This document shows positions 49,865 to 59,023 of a DNA stretch of 64,000 bases, one piece after another. Every line of letters starts with the position of its first letter. The stretch's first letter is position 1. Position numbers and translations under genes: made by a program. This DNA is from Mumia sp050632745 (GTDB lineage: Bacteria > Actinomycetota > Actinomycetes > Propionibacteriales > Nocardioidaceae). Location of the stretch: the NCBI RefSeq assembly GCF_050632745.1, contig NZ_JBODSD010000001.1:1550001-1614000 (forward strand), given 5' to 3'. Under the pieces are notes generated by a model. The model did no database searches. It saw nothing but the letters and a program-made list of their open reading frames with translations, and was not told the origin of the DNA.

Positions 49865-50614
49865 GTGAACGCCGAGCCCGCACCGGGGTCCCGCGGCGGT
49901 CGTCCTGGCGGCGACCTCGACGTGCTGCTCGCAGGCGTGGTCGGAGGCGGTGGCGAGCCCCTGGCGGTCGTCGACCTCGGCGGTGGGACCGGCGGCCACG
50001 CCGTCGCCCTGGCGCGCCTCGGCCACGAGGTGCTGGTCGTGGACCGCAACGCCGACGCGCTCGCGATGCTCGGCCGGCGTGCCGCCGCGGCGGAGGTCAC
50101 CGACCGGGTCCGGGCGGTGCAGAGCGACGTCGCGGAGCTCGGCGAGCACGTCGCCGCGGGATCGGTCGACCTCGTGCTGTGCCACGGGTTGTTGGAGGTC
50201 GTCGACGACCCCCCGGCGACGATCGCCGCGACGGCTGACGTCCTGCGTCCGGGAGGCCACGTGAGCGTGCTGGCCGCGGGCCGGATGCGGGCTGTCCTCG
50301 GACGGGCGGTCTCGGGCGACCTGCTGCGGGCGCGACGCCTGCTCGACCTGCGCGCCGCGACCTGGGACCGCTCCGTCGACGGGCCACGGCGCTACACGCT
50401 CGAGGAGCTCACGACGCTCGTCGGCGACGCCGGGCTGAGGGTCGAGCGGGTCGACGGCGTCCGCGTCCTCGCCGACCTCGTGCCACCGGCGCTCGTCGAG
50501 TCAGACGCCGACCGGCAGGCGCTCACCGCGCTGGAGGACGCAGCAGCGCAGGAGCCCCGCCTGCGTGCGCTGGCGGGGCTCCTGCACGTCCTCGCCGTGC
50601 GGGCGACGGACTGA
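49865..50614 (+). CDS. Class I SAM-dependent methyltransferase, CmoM/SmtA-like
   Basis: The 249-residue protein has the SAM-binding motif I VVDLGGGTGGHAVALARLGHEVLVVDRN, motif II and III region VQSDVAELGEHVAAGSVDLVLCHGLLEVVDDP, and the post-motif VLRPGGHVSVLAAGR. The RMRAVLGRAVSGDLLRARRLLD and YTLEELTTLVGDAGLRVERVDGVRVLADLVP segments resemble bacterial tRNA cmo5U methyltransferase CmoM/SmtA. The substrate is unproven. Its stop is only 3 bp from the convergent L,D-transpeptidase stop, with no hairpin between. Confidence 0.86.
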   Translation: MNAEPAPGSRGGRPGGDLDVLLAGVVGGGGEPLAVVDLGGGTGGHAVALARLGHEVLVVDRNADALAMLGRRAAAAEVTDRVRAVQSDVAELGEHVAAGSVDLVLCHGLLEVVDDPPATIAATADVLRPGGHVSVLAAGRMRAVLGRAVSGDLLRARRLLDLRAATWDRSVDGPRRYTLEELTTLVGDAGLRVERVDGVRVLADLVPPALVESDADRQALTALEDAAAQEPRLRALAGLLHVLAVRATD

Positions 50615-50617
50615 GGA

Positions 50618-51421
50618 TCAGTCCCAGGCGCCGTAGATCGTGACCTTGAGCGGCTTGTCGGCCGTGAGGGCCCACAGCTGCTTGGCGTCGGGGATGTAGA
50701 GGTTCACGCAGCCGTGGCTGTGGCCGACGAACGGGTCCATCATCAGGTACGAGGCGTGGAACGCCTGGCCGCCGGAGAAGAACTGGGCGTACGGCATCTT
50801 GGACTCGTAGATCGAGCTGACGTGGTTCTTGCTGCGGTAGAAGACCGTGAACTTGCCCGTGCGGGTCTTCGCCGAGGCCATCCCGCTGCGCGCGAGCCAG
50901 CTGTTCCAGAGGGTGCCGTTCTTGTAGAGCACGACCTGGTGGCGCTTGCGGTCGTAGCAGATGTTCCAGCCCGAGGACTTGCAGCGCTTCGGGATGCTGG
51001 ACTTCCCGCGGACCGTCTTCTGGATGAGGCGCTTCCAGGTCGCGGTGCTCGCGACCCCGCTGCGCTTGAGGCCGACTCGCTTCTGGAACTTCTTCACGGC
51101 CTTCGCGGTGCGGGCGGTGTAGACGCCGTTGACCGAGCCGCCGTAGACGCCCGCCCAGCGGAGCCGGTACTGGAGCTCGCGCACGTGCTTGATCGAGGTC
51201 ACCGAGCGGTCGCGGTCGCCGGGGCGGGTCGTGGCCCGGTAGAAGCGGTCCTTCTGGGACGGCTTGGCCGCCCGGAGGGCCGTGGCGGCGGTCGACGGAG
51301 CGGCCTGCGTGGCCACCGCGGAGGCCGTGCTCGTCGTCGCGCCCGCGGTCGAGGCGGCGCCGAGGGCGGTGCCGGCGAGCACGAGGGCAGCAGAGCTGAC
51401 GAGGGTGGTGAACCGGAGCAT
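50618..51421 (-). CDS. Secreted L,D-transpeptidase with peptidoglycan-binding domain
   Basis: The 267-residue enzyme has a cleavable signal (ATG at 51421, LVSSAALVLAGTALGAAS). A linker and a PG_binding_1 repeat follow (LQYRLRWAGVYGGSVNGVYTARTAKAVKKFQKRVGL, about residues 80-120). The YkuD domain ends in FVGHSHGCVNLYIPDAK with nucleophile Cys238. It differs from the Ig-fold enzyme at 1585-2841, so the window encodes two architectures of the same activity. The AAGGA ribosome site is well placed. The basic, Lys/Arg-rich body suits binding to the wall. Confidence 0.93.
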   Translation of the reverse strand: MLRFTTLVSSAALVLAGTALGAASTAGATTSTASAVATQAAPSTAATALRAAKPSQKDRFYRATTRPGDRDRSVTSIKHVRELQYRLRWAGVYGGSVNGVYTARTAKAVKKFQKRVGLKRSGVASTATWKRLIQKTVRGKSSIPKRCKSSGWNICYDRKRHQVVLYKNGTLWNSWLARSGMASAKTRTGKFTVFYRSKNHVSSIYESKMPYAQFFSGGQAFHASYLMMDPFVGHSHGCVNLYIPDAKQLWALTADKPLKVTIYGAWD

Positions 51422-51510
51422 CGGCGTCCTTCCCGAGTGACGGACGGGGGCCGACACCCCCGTGCGCACAAACAATAGCCCGTGCTGTGGCGTAGCCGTG
51501 ACCGCCTGCC

Positions 51511-51516
51511 TAGACT
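51511..51516 (+). promoter_or_regulatory. Promoter -10 of the DUF3040 gene
   Basis: TAGACT lies 49 bp before the GTG at 51566, leaving a short leader with AGGGAGG. Confidence 0.5.
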
Positions 51517-51565
51517 GGAGCAAAAGGTCCGGCAACAGCCGGTCGGAGTTTCAGGGAGGCCCGAC

Positions 51566-51964
51566 GTGCCGCTCTCAGAGGAAGAGCAGAGACTGCTCGA
51601 GCAGCTCGAGCAAGCACTCGCTGCCGAGGACCCACGACTCGCATCGACCTTGCGAGGCTCGAAGCTCCGAGCCCGGGCGCGTCGCATCGTGGTTCTGGCG
51701 TCGATCGGGTTCGTCGCGGGCGTGGCGCTGCTCATGACCGGCGTGATCGCCGCTTCCACGCCGTTGGGGGTGGTGGGGTTTGCGCTGATGGTCGCCGGCG
51801 CCTACTTCTTCCTCACGACGTGGAGATCGCGCGACGTCGACGGCCCCGAGACCAACCCGCAGGCCACGCCGCCCCGACCGAGCCACGGCAGCGGCAACTC
51901 GTCGGAGTCCTTCATGCACCGCATGGAGGAGCGCTGGAAGCGCCGCCGCGACTCCGACTCCTAG
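51566..51964 (+). CDS. DUF3040 membrane protein
   Basis: The 132-residue protein is typical of the DUF3040 family, counterpart of Rv2169c. The N-terminal cytosolic helix PLSEEEQRLLEQLEQALAAEDPRLASTLRG is the family signature. Two membrane helices (IVVLASIGFVAGVALLMTG and GVVGFALMVAGAYFFLTTW) and a hydrophilic tail follow, with the motif SFMHRMEERWKRRRD at the end. Function is unknown; the family is found near cell division and wall genes in actinobacteria. GTG start with AGGGAGG eight bases upstream. Confidence 0.92.
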   Translation: MPLSEEEQRLLEQLEQALAAEDPRLASTLRGSKLRARARRIVVLASIGFVAGVALLMTGVIAASTPLGVVGFALMVAGAYFFLTTWRSRDVDGPETNPQATPPRPSHGSGNSSESFMHRMEERWKRRRDSDS

Positions 51965-51980
51965 ACCAGATCCCCATCCC

Positions 51981-52002
51981 GGACCCGCCAAGCGGCGGGT
52001 CC
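51981..52002. terminator. Bidirectional terminator between DUF3040 and transglutaminase genes
   Basis: GGACCCGCC (51981-51989) and GGCGGGTCC (51994-52002) form a perfect 9-bp stem with loop AAGC, between convergent genes. Confidence 0.75.
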
Positions 52003-52063
52003 GCGTCATGTCCGGGGTCGTGGCCGGGTCCCGCCGGAGGGTGTGTGGAGCCCTGGGCGGGCC

Positions 52064-54379
52064 TCACTCCCGCAGCGACAGGACCTCGTCCTCGTCGCGC
52101 ACCGCGTGCCGCCGGGCGTTCGACGCCAGCACCGACCGGGGGAGCACGACGGCGATGACCCGACGGCGCCCGGAGACGCTGTGCGCGATCGCCTCCCGCA
52201 GCCGGTCGACGGCCGCGGTCAGGTCCGCCGGCTCGTACGCCGGTGCGTACCGGCTGCGCTCGACCGCGTCGACGAGCGTGTCGATCGCCGCCCCGGTGGC
52301 GGGGTCGTCCCCGAGCCGCGCCCGCACGGCTGCAACCGCCGTACGAGGCGAGACGCCGTCGGTCCACCCGATGCCGTAGTCGGTCGCGGTGTCGCGCACC
52401 TCGGCCCAGGCGTCCTCCACGGCGAGGGCGGGATCGTCGTGCGGACGGGAGCGGTGGCGCCGCCGCGCGGTGCGGACGGCGCTCGGGACGGCGAGGCCGA
52501 TCAGCACCAGGCCGCCGAGCACGAGGACCATCGGCAGCCACGACCGGCCGGCGCCGGACTCGTCGGCGGTCGTCCCGGCCCCCGCGCTCCCGGGCGGAGG
52601 GGACGGTGCCCCGGTCGGCAGCGCCGTCGGGCTCGCCGAGGGAAGCGGCACCTCCTGGGAGCTCGCGCTGCCCTCCGCGAAGGTCGGCGGTGTGTAGCCG
52701 CTGCCGCCCGGCGTCGGCTCGAACCCGACCCAGCCGATGCCGGCGAAGTAGAGCTCCGGCCAGGCATGCATGTCGGTCCCGCGGAAGACCCAGGTCCCGG
52801 CCTGTCGGCCCGGCTCGCCGGAGAGGAAGCCGACCGAGACCCGCGACGGGATGCCCAGCGATCGGGCCATCATCGCCATCGCGGTCGCGAACTGCTCGCA
52901 GTAGCCGACACGGTCGTCGGTGAGGAACCGCTCGATGGTCTCCATGCCGGAGCCCGGACGCTGGTCGAGCGAGTACTCGAAGCCGCCCTCCTGGCGGAAC
53001 CAGCGCTGCAACGCCAGTGCCCGGTCGAACGCGTTGGTGGTGCCCGCGGTCACCTCCTCGGCGCGCTCGTGGACGACCTGCGGGGTCTGGTCGGGCAGGG
53101 TGACGTACGACGACATCGTCAGGGTCGAGGCGGGCGCGGTGCGCAGGTCGGCCTCGGTCGGGCGGGCGACGAGGGACTCGACCGTGTACGACTCGCCGGC
53201 GAAGGACCCCAGGCGGGGGATGCGGCTGATGTCGAGCATGCTCCGGTCGATCTCGACGCCGGCGTCGTCGGGGAGCGACACGGCCGTCGGCGCGTACACG
53301 TGCGGGAGCCAACGCGTGTCGAAGCCCGGGGACACGGCGACGCCGTAGCGCATCGCCCGGGCGTCGACGCCCTGGTTGAGGCCGGGGATGGCGGGAAGGT
53401 CGTCGTCGAGCTGCTGCCCGGCGCCGACCCTGTCGCCGAGGGTCCATCCCTGCTGGCCGACCGCCTGGAGGGAGGCAAGACGGACGTAGCGGGGCCGGGG
53501 CGACTCGCCCTCCTCGCGCATCGTCAGCAGGACGTCGCGGCTCTGGCCGCGGAGGTTGCGGCGCATGTCGAGGACCGGGTTGTCCAGACCGGTGCCGTTG
53601 CCGGTGCCGCTGCCCGAGCCGGCACCGTCGAACAGGCTCTGCGCGGCGCTCGGCGCGAGCAGCGGGACGACGAGCGCGACGGCGATGGCACCGACGGTGA
53701 TCCCGACCGCCGGGACCGCTGCGCGGGCGTGCCCGACCGCCGAGTCGACGGGATCGGCCGGCCGGGTGCTGAGACCGACCACACGAGGTCCCCAGGCCCT
53801 GCCTTCGTCGCGTCGGGTGACGGCGAGCAGGCCGGCGTACGCGGCCGCGCCGAGCACGAAGACGGCGATCGGCACCTCGCCCTCGAGGAGCGTCGCCGGC
53901 ACCATCACGACCGCGAGGAGCACGAGTCCGAGCGCGGGGGTCCACCGCAGCTCGGTGGCCAGCACGTCGATCACGAGCGCGAGGACCACGACGAGCGTCG
54001 CGAGGGTCGCGCTCAGCGCCTCGATGTCGGGCACCGGTGCGGCATAGCGCTGCGCGTGCTGATACGTCGCGTCGGCCAGGGCGCGGGCCCGCTCGAGCGT
54101 GGCGGGGGTGGGGACGACCCCGGCGATGCCGGTGCCGGCGCCGTACGCCGCGGTGAGCCAGCCGACCGTCACGACGCCCTGCGCGCCGAGGACCAAGGGG
54201 CGGGGCGCCCCCGCGGCACGGAGGAAGACGCCGGTGACGACCACGGCGGCGGCGCCGAGCGCGCCCTCGGCGAGGAAGCTGCTGTCGAGCACGAGCGGGG
54301 AGAAGGTGCCGCCGACGGCGACCGCGAGCAGCCAGACCCACAGGCCGACCCAGAGCGCGTGGCCGATCCGCCCGGTCAT
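52064..54379 (-). CDS. Membrane transglutaminase-like protein (DUF3488/TGc/DUF4129)
   Basis: The 771-residue protein has an N-terminal block of about seven helices (DUF3488/TgpA type, residues 1-230), then a long extracytoplasmic region. Its transglutaminase core has Cys in DRVGYCEQFATAMAMMARSLGIPSRVSVGFLSGE, His in DMHAWPELYFAGIGWVGFEPTPGG, and the Asp following it. A Pro/Ser linker, another membrane helix (MVLVLGGLVLIGLAVPS) and a cytosolic DUF4129 tail close the protein. The substrate is unknown, and an envelope role is likely. ATGA coupling with DUF58 upstream fixes the start. Confidence 0.92.
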   Translation of the reverse strand: MTGRIGHALWVGLWVWLLAVAVGGTFSPLVLDSSFLAEGALGAAAVVVTGVFLRAAGAPRPLVLGAQGVVTVGWLTAAYGAGTGIAGVVPTPATLERARALADATYQHAQRYAAPVPDIEALSATLATLVVVLALVIDVLATELRWTPALGLVLLAVVMVPATLLEGEVPIAVFVLGAAAYAGLLAVTRRDEGRAWGPRVVGLSTRPADPVDSAVGHARAAVPAVGITVGAIAVALVVPLLAPSAAQSLFDGAGSGSGTGNGTGLDNPVLDMRRNLRGQSRDVLLTMREEGESPRPRYVRLASLQAVGQQGWTLGDRVGAGQQLDDDLPAIPGLNQGVDARAMRYGVAVSPGFDTRWLPHVYAPTAVSLPDDAGVEIDRSMLDISRIPRLGSFAGESYTVESLVARPTEADLRTAPASTLTMSSYVTLPDQTPQVVHERAEEVTAGTTNAFDRALALQRWFRQEGGFEYSLDQRPGSGMETIERFLTDDRVGYCEQFATAMAMMARSLGIPSRVSVGFLSGEPGRQAGTWVFRGTDMHAWPELYFAGIGWVGFEPTPGGSGYTPPTFAEGSASSQEVPLPSASPTALPTGAPSPPPGSAGAGTTADESGAGRSWLPMVLVLGGLVLIGLAVPSAVRTARRRHRSRPHDDPALAVEDAWAEVRDTATDYGIGWTDGVSPRTAVAAVRARLGDDPATGAAIDTLVDAVERSRYAPAYEPADLTAAVDRLREAIAHSVSGRRRVIAVVLPRSVLASNARRHAVRDEDEVLSLRE

Positions 54380-55614
54380 CGGACCGCCTCCTTGGCCGAC
54401 TGGAGGGCGAGCGCGTGCCAGGCCTCGCCGACGGTGTCTCCACCCCCGACCGCCGTGGCCGCCCACCCTCGCGCGCGAGCGGTGGCCGCGAGGTCGGCCG
54501 CGTTGCCGGTGCCCCCGTGCGCCCCGCGCAGCCAGCCGTCGGCGTCGAGGACGAGGGCCAGTCGGCGCCCGGCACCGAGCGAGCAGCGGTCCAGGTGGTC
54601 CAGCGCCTCCGGGTCGGACCCGGTGACGATCGCCACGACCGTCCCTCGCGAGGTGAGGACGTCGGCGGGCACCATGTCGCTGCCGCGCCGCGCCGACATG
54701 CGGACGGCCGCGAGCTCGTCGAGGATCAGCCCGAGCTCGTCCGGGGCGGAGTCGTGGGAGTCGGTGGTGTCGGTGACGAGGCGGACGTCCCAGCCGTGGC
54801 CGGAGAAGTGCGCGGCGACCGAGGCGGCGGCCGACACCGCCCACTCGAAGGTCCCGTCCGACCCCGGACGGTGGACGTCGCGGCGGGTGTCCAGGTAGAC
54901 GGTCGTGTCGGCGTGCCGGCCCTCCTCCTCGCGGCGGACCATCAGCTCGCCGGTCCGCGCGGTCGTCCGCCAGTGGATGCGGCGGAGGTCGTCGCCGACG
55001 CGGTACTCGCGGACGGAGGTGTCGTCGGCGCGGCCGGTCGAGCCGAGTCGTACGCGGTGCTCGCCCTGCTCCGCGCCGACGCCGCCGGCCCACAGCCTCC
55101 CGAGAGGGTGGACGGTCGGCGTCACGACGAGCGGGGTCGTGGTGTGGAAGGTCTTGCGGACCGAGAGGAAGCCGAAGGGGTCGCCGACCCGCACCGACAG
55201 GGGGCCGAGCGCGTAGAAGCCGCGGCGCCGGGGGACCAGCTTGTAGCGTGCGGGGCAGTGCCAGCGCGTCCCGATCGTGTCGACGGCGAAGCGGCGGTCG
55301 CCGCCGAGGGCGTCCGGCAGCCGGTCCTCTAGGAGGAGGGTGCCCGACGTCCCGCGCCCGCCGCCGGAGAGGTCGAGCGAGACCTCGACGTCCGTGCCCG
55401 CCGGGACGCGTGCCGGGGACACCTCGCGGGCCGCCCCCACCGTGCTCCGGCTGTGGGCGACGGCGAGGACCGCCAGCAGGGGGAGGGCCAGAGCGAGCGC
55501 GCCGATCTGCACGAGCACGTCGAGGCCCAGGACGATGCCGCCGAGAAGCACCGTGACGCCGGCCGCGACGAAAGCACGTCCGCGGGACGTCAGGGCGCCG
55601 AGCGTCTCGCGCAC
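54376..55614 (-). CDS. DUF58 domain protein
   Basis: The 412-residue protein has two N-terminal membrane helices (AFVAAGVTVLLGGIVLGLDVLVQIGALALALPLLAVLAVAH). A beta-rich extracellular part contains RRGFYALGPLSVRVGDPFGFLSV. The DUF58 signature VREYRVGDDLRRIHWRTTARTGELMVRREEEG is followed by a von Willebrand-like region with VYLDTRRDVHRP. It is the standard partner of MoxR ATPases. GTG start one base after the moxR stop, and it ends in an ATGA overlap with the transglutaminase gene. Confidence 0.93.
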   Translation of the reverse strand: MRETLGALTSRGRAFVAAGVTVLLGGIVLGLDVLVQIGALALALPLLAVLAVAHSRSTVGAAREVSPARVPAGTDVEVSLDLSGGGRGTSGTLLLEDRLPDALGGDRRFAVDTIGTRWHCPARYKLVPRRRGFYALGPLSVRVGDPFGFLSVRKTFHTTTPLVVTPTVHPLGRLWAGGVGAEQGEHRVRLGSTGRADDTSVREYRVGDDLRRIHWRTTARTGELMVRREEEGRHADTTVYLDTRRDVHRPGSDGTFEWAVSAAASVAAHFSGHGWDVRLVTDTTDSHDSAPDELGLILDELAAVRMSARRGSDMVPADVLTSRGTVVAIVTGSDPEALDHLDRCSLGAGRRLALVLDADGWLRGAHGGTGNAADLAATARARGWAATAVGGGDTVGEAWHALALQSAKEAVR

Positions 55615-55615
55615 G

Positions 55616-56611
<996 letters not shown>

Positions 56612-56735
56612 GGCGGTCCTCCTGGGATCCAGCGGGGGCGTCGGTCGGGTGGCGACACCGTCGTCCCCCGAGGTTGCCGAGACTACCCGTGCGACCCAAC
56701 GGGCGGGCTCGGAGCGAGAGGGGACGCGTGCGGTG

Positions 56736-56752
56736 CTCCACCCACGCTCCAC
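56736..56752 (-). promoter_or_regulatory. Possible MraZ-type repeat pair facing moxR
   Basis: CTCCAC at 56736-56741 and 56747-56752 reads GTGGAG twice on the minus strand at an 11-bp period, about 130 bp before the moxR start. It resembles the mraZ promoter repeats, but only two copies exist. Confidence 0.3.
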
Positions 56753-56877
56753 TCTTCCCCATCGGAGCCCCTCAGGCCAGACGAATGCCCGTGGTCGCAG
56801 CGATCCGTGCGGGTCGACCGACGGGACGAAACCTCCCCACGGAGCGCCATGAGTGGCGCGCCGGTGGCGCGGATCGG

Positions 56878-56919
56878 TTGACGGTGGTGCGTTGTGGAGT
56901 AGAGTGGCGCAAAGTGGAG
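56878..56919 (+). promoter_or_regulatory. mraZ promoter with four-copy MraZ-binding repeat ladder
   Basis: TTGACG (56878-56883), a 16-bp spacer and TAGAGT (56900-56905) form the promoter. Overlaying it, GTGGTG, GTGGAG, GTGGCG and GTGGAG start at 56884, 56894, 56904 and 56914, exactly 10 bp apart. Family knowledge: MraZ binds short direct repeats of this kind, one helical turn apart, in its own promoter and represses the division and cell wall operon. Confidence 0.75.
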
Positions 56920-56971
56920 CAACAGTCGGTCGTCAGACCGTCGGCGCGAGCACGGGGGAGGGTGCGGTGCG

Positions 56972-57403
56972 ATGTTCTTCGGCACGTACACGCCCCGCCT
57001 CGATGACAAGGGCCGCCTGTTCCTTCCCGCCAAGTTCCGCGAACGACTCACGGAGGGCCTCGTGCTGACGAAGGGGCAGGACCGCTGCATCTACGTCTGG
57101 CCGCAGGCGAGCTTCGAGGAGTTCAGCGACCGGATCAGCAAGACGCCGTTCACGAACAAGGCGACCCGCGACTTCATCCGCGTCCTCTTCTCGGGGGCGT
57201 CGGACGAGGTCCCCGACAAGCAGGGCCGCATCACCGTCCCGCCGATGCTGCGCGAGTACGCGCGGCTCGACCGCGACTGCGTCGTCGTCGGAGCCATGGA
57301 GCGGGTGGAGATCTGGGACGCGACCCGCTGGTCGGAGTACTCCGACGAGCAGGAGGAGAGCTTCGCGACCTTGTCGGAGGAGGTGATCGAGGGACTGCTC
57401 TGA
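56972..57403 (+). CDS. mraZ: Transcriptional regulator MraZ
   Basis: MraZ is the ring-forming AbrB-like DNA-binding protein that controls the division and cell wall cluster. The 143-residue product has two SpoVT/AbrB-type halves: FFGTYTPRLDDKGRLFLPAKFRERL at the start and FSGASDEVPDKQGRITVPPMLREYARL in the middle, each with the conserved D-x-x-GR. The start is ATG with GGGGGAGGG about nine bases upstream. It is the first gene of the cluster, and its binding repeats lie over its own promoter. Confidence 0.96.
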   Translation: MFFGTYTPRLDDKGRLFLPAKFRERLTEGLVLTKGQDRCIYVWPQASFEEFSDRISKTPFTNKATRDFIRVLFSGASDEVPDKQGRITVPPMLREYARLDRDCVVVGAMERVEIWDATRWSEYSDEQEESFATLSEEVIEGLL

Positions 57404-57620
57404 GGGCTCGTCCGTCGAGGCCTCTGGGCCGCTTGCTCCACCCCGCTGGCTCCACTTCCCCGGTGCCAGGAGGTGACTTCCCAGGGCAAGCGGCCAGGGA
57501 CCTGGCCGGACGAACCGACCGCGATCGGACCGCACGGGTAGCGGGCCGAGGCGCGACACACGCTGAACCACACGGAACGAGGGGTCGAGATGGTGGTCGG
57601 ACGTCCCGGGGGCGGGACGC

Positions 57621-58571
57621 ATGGGTGAGACGAAGCACGTGCCGGTGCTCCTGGAGCGGACGGTGGAGCTCCTCGCGCCCGCCCTGGCCGGAAGCGACGC
57701 GGTCCTGGTCGACGCGACGCTGGGCCTGGGCGGGCACACCGAGGCGGTTCTGACGCGCTTCGGCGACGTGCACGTGATCGGGATCGACCGAGACCCGGAG
57801 GCGCTGCGGCGCTCCCGGGAGCGGCTCGCCCCGTTCGAAGGACGGGTGACGTTCTTCGAGGGCGTCTACGACCACCTCGACGAGGCGATCGCCGAGGCCG
57901 GCCGCACGCGCGTGGACGCCGTGCTGTTCGACCTCGGCGTCTCGTCCATGCAGCTCGACCTCGACGAGCGCGGCTTCTCGTACGCGCGCCCCGCACCGCT
58001 GGACATGCGGATGGGCCGCGAGGGGCCGACCGCGGCGGAGGTCCTCGAGACCTATGACCGCAACGAGCTCGTCCGCATCCTGCGGACCTACGGCGAGGAG
58101 AAGCACGCCACCCGGATCGCCGACGCGATCGTCCGGCGTCGCGCCACGGCGCCGCTGCGCACCAGCGACGAGCTCGTGGCGCTGGTCCGGGAGGCGCTCC
58201 CGGCAGCCGCGATGCGCACGGGCGGCAACCCGGCCAAGCGGACGTTTCAGGCGCTGCGCATCGAGGTCAACGACGAGCTCGGCGTCCTCCGTCGCGCCAT
58301 CCCCGCGGCGCTGGACGCCGTCGGGGTCGGCGGACGGGTGGTGGCGATGGCGTACCACTCGCTGGAGGACCGGATCGTCAAGCAGGCCTTCGCCGCCGTG
58401 ACGAGGGTCGACGTCCCGCCGGGCCTGCCGGTGGTGCCGGAGTCCCAGCAGCCGCGGTTCCGGCTGGTGACCCGTGGTGCGGAGACCGCGTCGGAGACGG
58501 AGATCGAGGAGAACCCCCGCGCGAAGCCGGTCAGGCTGCGCGCGATCGAGCGCGTGAAGGAGGCAGCATGA
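57621..58571 (+). CDS. rsmH: 16S rRNA (cytosine(1402)-N(4))-methyltransferase
   Basis: RsmH methylates C1402 in the ribosomal decoding centre. The 316-residue product has the family start HVPVLLERTVELL, SAM motif VDATLGLGGHTEAVL, GIDRDPEAL, DAVLFDLGVSSMQLDLDERGFSY, PLDMRMGREGP, NPAKRTFQALRIEVNDEL and the C-terminal YHSLEDRIVKQAF. It starts at ATG 57621 after a 217-bp gap from mraZ. That gap holds two CTCCAC motifs (57436 and 57450) and no gene. ATGA coupling to the next gene. Confidence 0.97.
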   Translation: MGETKHVPVLLERTVELLAPALAGSDAVLVDATLGLGGHTEAVLTRFGDVHVIGIDRDPEALRRSRERLAPFEGRVTFFEGVYDHLDEAIAEAGRTRVDAVLFDLGVSSMQLDLDERGFSYARPAPLDMRMGREGPTAAEVLETYDRNELVRILRTYGEEKHATRIADAIVRRRATAPLRTSDELVALVREALPAAAMRTGGNPAKRTFQALRIEVNDELGVLRRAIPAALDAVGVGGRVVAMAYHSLEDRIVKQAFAAVTRVDVPPGLPVVPESQQPRFRLVTRGAETASETEIEENPRAKPVRLRAIERVKEAA

Positions 58572-59023
58572 GCATCGCCCAGAACGCACCGCGCCGGGCA
58601 CCGGGACGGCCGCAGCCGTCGTCGCGCGGCGCGCTGCGCGTCGTGCCCGCGCGCCGGCCCCGGACGCCCCGGGCGCCGTTCGTGCTGCTGGTCGTCACGC
58701 TGCTCGCCGGCGGGTTGATCGGGCTCCTCCTGCTCAACACCTCGATGCAGAACGGCGCGTTCCAGCTCGCCGAGCTCGAGAAGCAGGCGGAGGCGCTCCA
58801 GAGCCAGCACGCCGAGCTCGCCCTCGAGGTCGAGCAGCGGTCGACTCCCGCGGCGCTGGCCGACCGCGCCGCCGAGCTCGGGATGGTGCCGAACACCAAC
58901 CCGGTGTTCCTCCGGCTCCCGGACGGCAAGGTCGTCGGCGACCCCGAGCCGGCGACGCGCAGCCAGAGCCAGCCGTCCGGCGTCGGGGGTCCGTCCCCGG
59001 CGGCGGTGGGGGACCGGGAGTGA
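58568..59023 (+). CDS. FtsL-like division protein
   Basis: This 151-residue single-pass protein has the topology of FtsL: a basic Pro/Arg-rich cytosolic tail (about 37 residues), a membrane helix (FVLLVVTLLAGGLIGLLLL) and a periplasmic coiled coil (FQLAELEKQAEALQSQHAELALEVEQRS) leading to the typical ALADRAAELGMVPNTNPVFLRLPDG. A Gly/Ser/Pro tail ends the protein. FtsL joins FtsB/FtsQ to activate septal synthesis by FtsW-FtsI. It lies between rsmH and ftsI with 4-bp overlaps on both sides, the place of Rv2164c. Confidence 0.9.
   Translation: MSIAQNAPRRAPGRPQPSSRGALRVVPARRPRTPRAPFVLLVVTLLAGGLIGLLLLNTSMQNGAFQLAELEKQAEALQSQHAELALEVEQRSTPAALADRAAELGMVPNTNPVFLRLPDGKVVGDPEPATRSQSQPSGVGGPSPAAVGDRE

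Larger units (their letters stand above)
56612..56971. other. Divergent control region between moxR and mraZ
   Basis: This 360-bp stretch has no supported gene. It holds the mraZ promoter with its GTGG repeats (56878-56919) and a paired CTCCAC motif at 56736-56752 facing moxR. The remaining sequence shows no clear hairpin. Confidence 0.7.

Noticed and set aside
57436..57455. Two CTCCAC motifs between mraZ and rsmH considered as MraZ sites
   Set aside because: Their 14-bp spacing does not match the one-turn pitch of the promoter repeats, and the motif is common in this composition.
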